From assembly GCF_963678635.1 (NCBI RefSeq), contig NC_087066.1, positions 37,705,755 through 37,769,754 on the forward strand: 64,000 nucleotides of DNA, written 5' to 3'. The notes beneath the pieces are model-generated. The model saw only the letters and a program-made list of their open reading frames with translations. It did not search any database and was not told the DNA's origin. Shown here piece after piece: positions 60,056 to 64,000 of this stretch. Positions within the stretch are counted from its first letter, which is position 1, and each line of letters opens with the position of its first letter. The translations under genes and the position numbers were made by a program. The DNA is from Symsagittifera roscoffensis (lineage: Eukaryota > Xenacoelomorpha > Acoela > Convolutidae).

Positions 60056-62670
60056 CGTGGGCTAAAAAAATGATTATTTTGAGACTGAAAAGCGGTGGTA
60101 TGGGGTTGTTCAATAATTTGTTCATAAGTATTATCATCTTGTGACTGGTGTGTCATTATATGTTGGATGGGACTTTGTGATGTGGTGAGTCGAAAATTTG
60201 GATTATGTGTGATGGCTAAATTTCGAAAATTTCGTGGGACTAGGGATAGTGGATGGTTATTTGGTAGGGCTGGTAATTGTGGTGCCGTTGGCGTTATGTC
60301 TACATTGTTATGTTCTTCGTCGTATGTATTTTGTCGTGTTGCTATTTTTGTGCTATATTCTTTTATTTGTGCGTCTAAAAGAATTTTGTTTATAGATGTA
60401 GAAAAGATTCCAAAAAATCCTGCAAAGAGTATGCGTGCTACGCTTGCTTGTCTGTTTACTTGTGTGTGTATAGCACATGTGTTGTAGATTCCTTTTAAAA
60501 GTGAGAAAAGAAATCCAATAAAGTTAAACATTGCGTATAAAATAGTCAATTTTTCTAAGATGTAGTAGGGCCATCCTAGAAAATCGAGGATCTCATTTTT
60601 GAGTGTAACAAAGCTAAAAATGTTAATTGGTGATATATCTTGGGGACGGTATTTTTCACCGTTTAGATATATATAATCTTTAATGTCTTTAAAATATCCG
60701 CTATAGTCTTGCGTGTAGATATCGGCAAATCCTGCGGTTTCTGCAAGTTTGCGTAAATTTTGGTCTATTGATTGTCTTTGTATAGTGTCCATTTGTGTTA
60801 ATAATTCTTGGAATTGTTGTGTTCTAATGTGATGTTGAATATCTGATTTTGAATAGATTCCTATTGATTGTAAGTCTATATTTGGGTTTCGAGCAATAGC
60901 GCGAATGCTTTCTGGTGAAAATTTTTTGAGTGATTGCATTAATGTGGGATATGGAGTGAGAAGATAATATTTATTTTCATCAGGGTTTAGTTGTACTACA
61001 TTGTGGCTGTTTTCTGATCCACATGGGACTGCGGTATCCCAGAAATAGGTTCTTCGTGAAAGTGTATCCACGAAATGTACTTTATTCTTATAAAAGATAG
61101 GGATTCTTTTATAACATCGTTTATCTTCAATAACGTATAGTGGTGATACTTTTTTAGTACAAGTATAAAACCATAAGATGTTTCCTTCATAGTCTAAAAA
61201 ATTTGATCTATTTCCAGATAATAAGTATCCTGCATAGGGTATTTTAAATACTGCTAGTGCAAGTGATTGTAATATTTGTGTTCGTTCTAATTCGCATAGT
61301 TGGTGTAGTGTTTCTAATTCGGAGAGTGACATTTCTTGAAAAATTCGGCTAATTGTATAATCTAGTTTCATATCTAAATGAATATCATAGTGGATATTAC
61401 CGAAATATGTAGTATTCATTAGTGATAATTCTTGTAAGCGTGTGCTTCTGGTGTCATGGGGTTTTAGATGTCCACCAGGTTGTCCGTTGCTTTTTTCAAA
61501 ATTAACTGGTATATAGGATGTTCCTTCGTTTGGAGGATGACCTGTGGCATATGGGTCGATTTTTACTTTTCCAGTGGTCATGTCGAATCCTTTTTCGTAT
61601 TCAACTAATATTTCAGAGTATTGTGTTCTGTGGAGTGGATTCCTGTATTTACATGCAAGTTCTGTTTCTTGATATATTTGAAAACGTGTCAATTTATTTT
61701 CTATATTGTCTATGTTTCTAAAATTAGAACTTAGTTTTCGTGATGGATGGACTTGTTCATATGGAATTGATTGTATAAAATATTTTTCGTGAAATTTTAT
61801 CATACGAGCGTGTATTTTTGCTACTTGAAATGTTGTACATGTATCTTCGGGGAACCAAACAATTGTTGCTTGTGTTCTCGTTGTAGGGTCGCAATAACCT
61901 TGATCATTTTTACAAGGTAATCGGATTCCTTGATAGATCATTGTATTATCTGATAAATCTCGTGTTAGTTGTATTTTTTCGAGTTGTATTTTCCAATCAA
62001 AAAACATTATTTCTTGGTATCCTTTATTTTTTGTGTCTGCTTTGCAGTTTGATGGGTCATTTATACCAATGTGTGGTATCCAATGTTTATCGTGTAGGTC
62101 ATAGGTTAATCGTCCGTGTGCGCCGTTATACGGGTATTTTTCGTCTAGTTTTATATGTCCTTGGTGTCTTTCAAGTTGTGATTGATGTACAGAGTCTGGA
62201 AAAACTTGAAAATTAACTAACTTTCTTTGGGAGTTTTTATTTCGTGTGATGTTTAGTCTAAGTAATTCATTTTTACAATCGTCGGGATTGAGATGTAAAA
62301 GACGTTCTATATTACTTTGATAGAATGATTCATGGTCAAGTCGGTTTTTATTTCCGTTCGAGACTTGTGAACAATGTACTTTCTTTTCGGAAAATGTTGC
62401 TGTGAATTTATAACCTGTAACTGTTGTTGCTCGGGCTTTTGAATAGAGTGTTGCTATTACATCTGTGGTTTCTATAGCTTGTGGTTCTGTTTCACATTGT
62501 GATACTTGATTTATTGCATATTTACGTAGTGTTTTTTGTTCATTTTCTTCACAATCGTAATGTGTTACTAATAAATCTTGTGGTCCTGTACGAGGGGAAG
62601 GGTTTATGTTTTGATTTGAGATTACTAGAAAAAGGAGTTGGAGAAAAATTAATAATTTTAGAATATACAT
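60052..62670 (-). CDS. env: Envelope-like glycoprotein, intact 872-codon frame
   Basis: ATG start with a signal peptide (MYILKLLIFLQLLFLVIS, cleavage near residue 19). The ectodomain has 13 Cys (for example 40, 59, 100, 132, 209, 253, 260, 278). A conserved-looking block, ATIVWFPEDTC, lies at 268-278. A hydrophobic anchor spans about 707-730, followed by a second hydrophobic patch about 744-757 and a ~115-residue tail. The tail carries PTAP (about 794-797) and YEQI (about 849-852). Layout fits a viral-type fusion glycoprotein. The VW-x-P-x3-C pattern suggests to me the chuvirus-like class III group, but this is tentative. It overlaps the upstream proline-rich frame by 13 bp and ORF X by 4 bp. 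Confidence 0.75.
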   Translation of the reverse strand: MYILKLLIFLQLLFLVISNQNINPSPRTGPQDLLVTHYDCEENEQKTLRKYAINQVSQCETEPQAIETTDVIATLYSKARATTVTGYKFTATFSEKKVHCSQVSNGNKNRLDHESFYQSNIERLLHLNPDDCKNELLRLNITRNKNSQRKLVNFQVFPDSVHQSQLERHQGHIKLDEKYPYNGAHGRLTYDLHDKHWIPHIGINDPSNCKADTKNKGYQEIMFFDWKIQLEKIQLTRDLSDNTMIYQGIRLPCKNDQGYCDPTTRTQATIVWFPEDTCTTFQVAKIHARMIKFHEKYFIQSIPYEQVHPSRKLSSNFRNIDNIENKLTRFQIYQETELACKYRNPLHRTQYSEILVEYEKGFDMTTGKVKIDPYATGHPPNEGTSYIPVNFEKSNGQPGGHLKPHDTRSTRLQELSLMNTTYFGNIHYDIHLDMKLDYTISRIFQEMSLSELETLHQLCELERTQILQSLALAVFKIPYAGYLLSGNRSNFLDYEGNILWFYTCTKKVSPLYVIEDKRCYKRIPIFYKNKVHFVDTLSRRTYFWDTAVPCGSENSHNVVQLNPDENKYYLLTPYPTLMQSLKKFSPESIRAIARNPNIDLQSIGIYSKSDIQHHIRTQQFQELLTQMDTIQRQSIDQNLRKLAETAGFADIYTQDYSGYFKDIKDYIYLNGEKYRPQDISPINIFSFVTLKNEILDFLGWPYYILEKLTILYAMFNFIGFLFSLLKGIYNTCAIHTQVNRQASVARILFAGFFGIFSTSINKILLDAQIKEYSTKIATRQNTYDEEHNNVDITPTAPQLPALPNNHPLSLVPRNFRNLAITHNPNFRLTTSQSPIQHIMTHQSQDDNTYEQIIEQPHTTAFQSQNNHFFSPR

Positions 62671-63794
62671 GTGTATGATAATCCTGAGTATGGATTATAA
62701 AATGTAATGTAGCCAATTGTGTTTTTGGTATATCTGTCGTATTTGTATATTACTTCAGTAGTTATAAACGGTGGTGGTAGTGATTGAGCTGTTATGTTAG
62801 GTGGATTTAATGGGTAGGGATGTTGGGTAATATTATTTAACTTAACTGTGATTTCAAACTTTAATTGTAAACTGTTTTGTTGGAGTATTTGAATATTGTG
62901 ATCACGGATATCGTTGTGAATATCTTGGCGATATTGTAATCTATTAAGTGCCCAGTTATGAAGGCGGTTACTTTCTTGATGTTGTCCAAATAATGGTGGA
63001 GGTGCTGTAAATGTATTCCAATCTAGTCTTAAAGGAATATTTATTGATGATTGTTCTCGATATCTGGCGTCGAGATTATTTGGAAAATTTAAGTTAAAGG
63101 GTGGTGGTGAAATCTGGCTTATTGATGGTGCTGATGGTAGTGATAACGTTTCTGGTAGTGATGAGGATGTTGTTGTATCCGTAGAAATATCTATTGGATT
63201 ATTGACTAAATTTAATTCACCTTGTGTAAATGAATGTGTTGTCCAATATGGTAGTCGTGATGCCTGGTTTGGGGGGTTAAAGGGATTTTCACGTATTTGT
63301 TCAGATGTTGGTGTTGAACCTAAGTAATCTGATGGTAGGCTTGAGGTGCTACGTTGTGAAAGAATCGTAGGGGTTTCTGGTAATGTATCAATGGTGTTTT
63401 CTGGAGTGTTTTGTGATGGGGATTGAGGTATATCAAAGTGAACTCGGGGAGTTTGAAAATTTCTGTTTCGTCGAGGATGTATAATTTGTCTATTTATTTC
63501 GACTGTATTTTGGTTTTGACTAGGATTTCTTATTCTACTTAGTTCTTGTGGTAGTGTTGGGTATAGGTTATATGTTGGTTCGCTTAGAGGTGCTTGTCGT
63601 TGAACTGGTTCTAGTGGTTCTGATAAACGAGCATGTCGTTCTTCAAAAGTGTATGGATTGTCTTGAAAAGAAATTCGTGTAGATGTTTGAGGATTTTGAG
63701 TAGTTGAAGGTGGTGTTTGGTTATCTTGGGATGATGTCGGTGAAGACTGATTCTGTGACTGTTGGGTAGCAATTTTTGATGGATTTTTGAATTG
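62658..63794 (-). CDS. Proline-rich 378-codon frame without any AUG
   Basis: Open from just after a TAA at 63797 to TAA at 62660-62658, with no ATG, GTG or TTG in frame. The first two thirds are Ser/Thr/Pro/Gln-rich and look disordered, with a basic patch HPRRNRNFQTPRVHF. The last third looks folded: PPLFGQHQESNRLHNWALNR, IHNDIRDHNIQILQQN, LKFEITVKLNNI, and a C-terminus YNPYSGLSYTCIF. It begins 5 bp after the stop of the 62-aa protein, in the -1 register, and overlaps the envelope start. The same organisation, also AUG-less, is seen in the decayed plus-strand copies. It needs non-AUG initiation, recoding or splicing. Confidence 0.65.
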   Translation of the reverse strand, partial: QFKNPSKIATQQSQNQSSPTSSQDNQTPPSTTQNPQTSTRISFQDNPYTFEERHARLSEPLEPVQRQAPLSEPTYNLYPTLPQELSRIRNPSQNQNTVEINRQIIHPRRNRNFQTPRVHFDIPQSPSQNTPENTIDTLPETPTILSQRSTSSLPSDYLGSTPTSEQIRENPFNPPNQASRLPYWTTHSFTQGELNLVNNPIDISTDTTTSSSLPETLSLPSAPSISQISPPPFNLNFPNNLDARYREQSSINIPLRLDWNTFTAPPPLFGQHQESNRLHNWALNRLQYRQDIHNDIRDHNIQILQQNSLQLKFEITVKLNNITQHPYPLNPPNITAQSLPPPFITTEVIYKYDRYTKNTIGYITFYNPYSGLSYTCIF

Positions 63795-63799
63795 TTACT

Positions 63800-63988
63800 T
63801 TAGTGGGAAGGTTTATGTTTATTATAGTATTCTTCCAAAAAAAGAATTAGAAGGATTGTTGCTAGGGCAAATGTGAAGATTGCTTTCTTTATACATTTAC
63901 ATATTGTCAAAATGAGGGATGATAAAAATGTTATGAAAATTACAAACAATAAAAAAATATCGGTTCTACTGAAAATTGTTCGTATCAT
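63800..63988 (-). CDS. 62-aa two-span membrane protein
   Basis: ATG start (MIRTIFSRTDIFLLFV) immediately after an in-line TAA, as in the plus-strand copies. Two hydrophobic spans surround a Cys-containing basic loop (ICKCIKK), with an EEYYNKHK tail. Substitutions relative to the plus-strand copies are mostly conservative, suggesting selection on the protein before both elements inserted. Possible viroporin-like or assembly role, unproven. Confidence 0.65.
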   Translation of the reverse strand: MIRTIFSRTDIFLLFVIFITFLSSLILTICKCIKKAIFTFALATILLILFLEEYYNKHKPSH

Positions 63989-64000
63989 TTAGACAAGTTA

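Larger units (their letters stand above)
56275..64000 (-). mobile_element. Second, related LTR retrotransposon, minus strand, truncated by the window end
   Basis: It has a 3' LTR at 56684-56275, a 3' untranslated region, ORF X, envelope, proline-rich frame and 62-aa membrane protein, in the same order as in the plus-strand element. Pol and gag should lie beyond 64,000. Coding sequences are far better preserved than in the first element, and only one copy of the cassette is present. The protein sequences differ from the first element at many residues, so this is a related family member and not a recent duplicate. Confidence 0.85.

Noticed and set aside
1-64000. tRNA, rRNA or CRISPR features
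   Set aside because: No cloverleaf-like, ribosomal or regularly spaced short direct-repeat signal was recognised; the short direct repeats present are minisatellites or transposon iterons.

Overview
This window is AT-rich, repeat-dense DNA from a eukaryote. The identifiable minus-strand exons are bounded by GTAAGT-type donors and short TTTTAG/TTTCAG-type acceptors. A Mutator-like (MULE) transposase relic with a FLYWCH zinc finger is present, and most of the window is LTR retrotransposon. The splice sites and TE types fit a nematode best, but this is inference; another invertebrate is possible. No bacterial genes, rRNA, tRNA or CRISPR arrays were seen.

Region 1 (1-9.25 kb): intergenic/intronic DNA. 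A ~520-bp dispersed repeat occurs four times plus one copy split by a small foldback element. Exons of a probable minus-strand gene are visible: a Cys-rich ectodomain exon (2850-2719) joins in phase to a Cys-rich transmembrane exon (495-368). A signal-peptide-like exon (6141-5978) carries a similar Cys motif. Region 2 (9.25-12.65 kb): a ~2.95-kb element with long terminal inverted repeats made of TCTTGCAAGA iterons, apparently inserted in another dispersed repeat. Region 3 (12.65-19.98 kb): an isolated minus-strand exon, then two diverged copies of a dead MULE/FLYWCH element with an array of ~683-bp partial units between them.

Region 4 (19,986-55,461): a very large (35.5 kb) decayed Ty3/gypsy-type LTR retrotransposon, plus strand, with 406/409-bp LTRs and a GTAG target-site duplication inside a MULE unit. 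Order: LTR, leader, small basic ORF, gag, pol (protease remnant-RT-RNase H-integrase), then an unusual 3' cassette: two small membrane proteins, a proline-rich frame without AUG, an envelope-like glycoprotein and an unknown ~600-aa protein (ORF X). The block from mid-RNase H to the end of ORF X (~8.64 kb) is present three times in tandem. All copies share the same disabling stops, so triplication followed loss of function. Without the extra copies the element would be ~18.2 kb.

Region 5 (55,466-64,000): after a 0.8-kb spacer, a related but better preserved element lies on the minus strand, tail-to-tail with the first, and runs off the window. Its 872-aa envelope frame is intact, as are the 378-codon Met-less frame and the 62-aa membrane protein; ORF X has one frameshift. 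It is the best reference for the decayed plus-strand copies. The sense strands of both elements are strongly A-rich and G-poor.

The strongest novelty candidate is the post-integrase cassette: small membrane proteins, an AUG-less P-rich ORF, a glycoprotein and ORF X, with overlapping junctions, carried by a Ty3-type retroelement.
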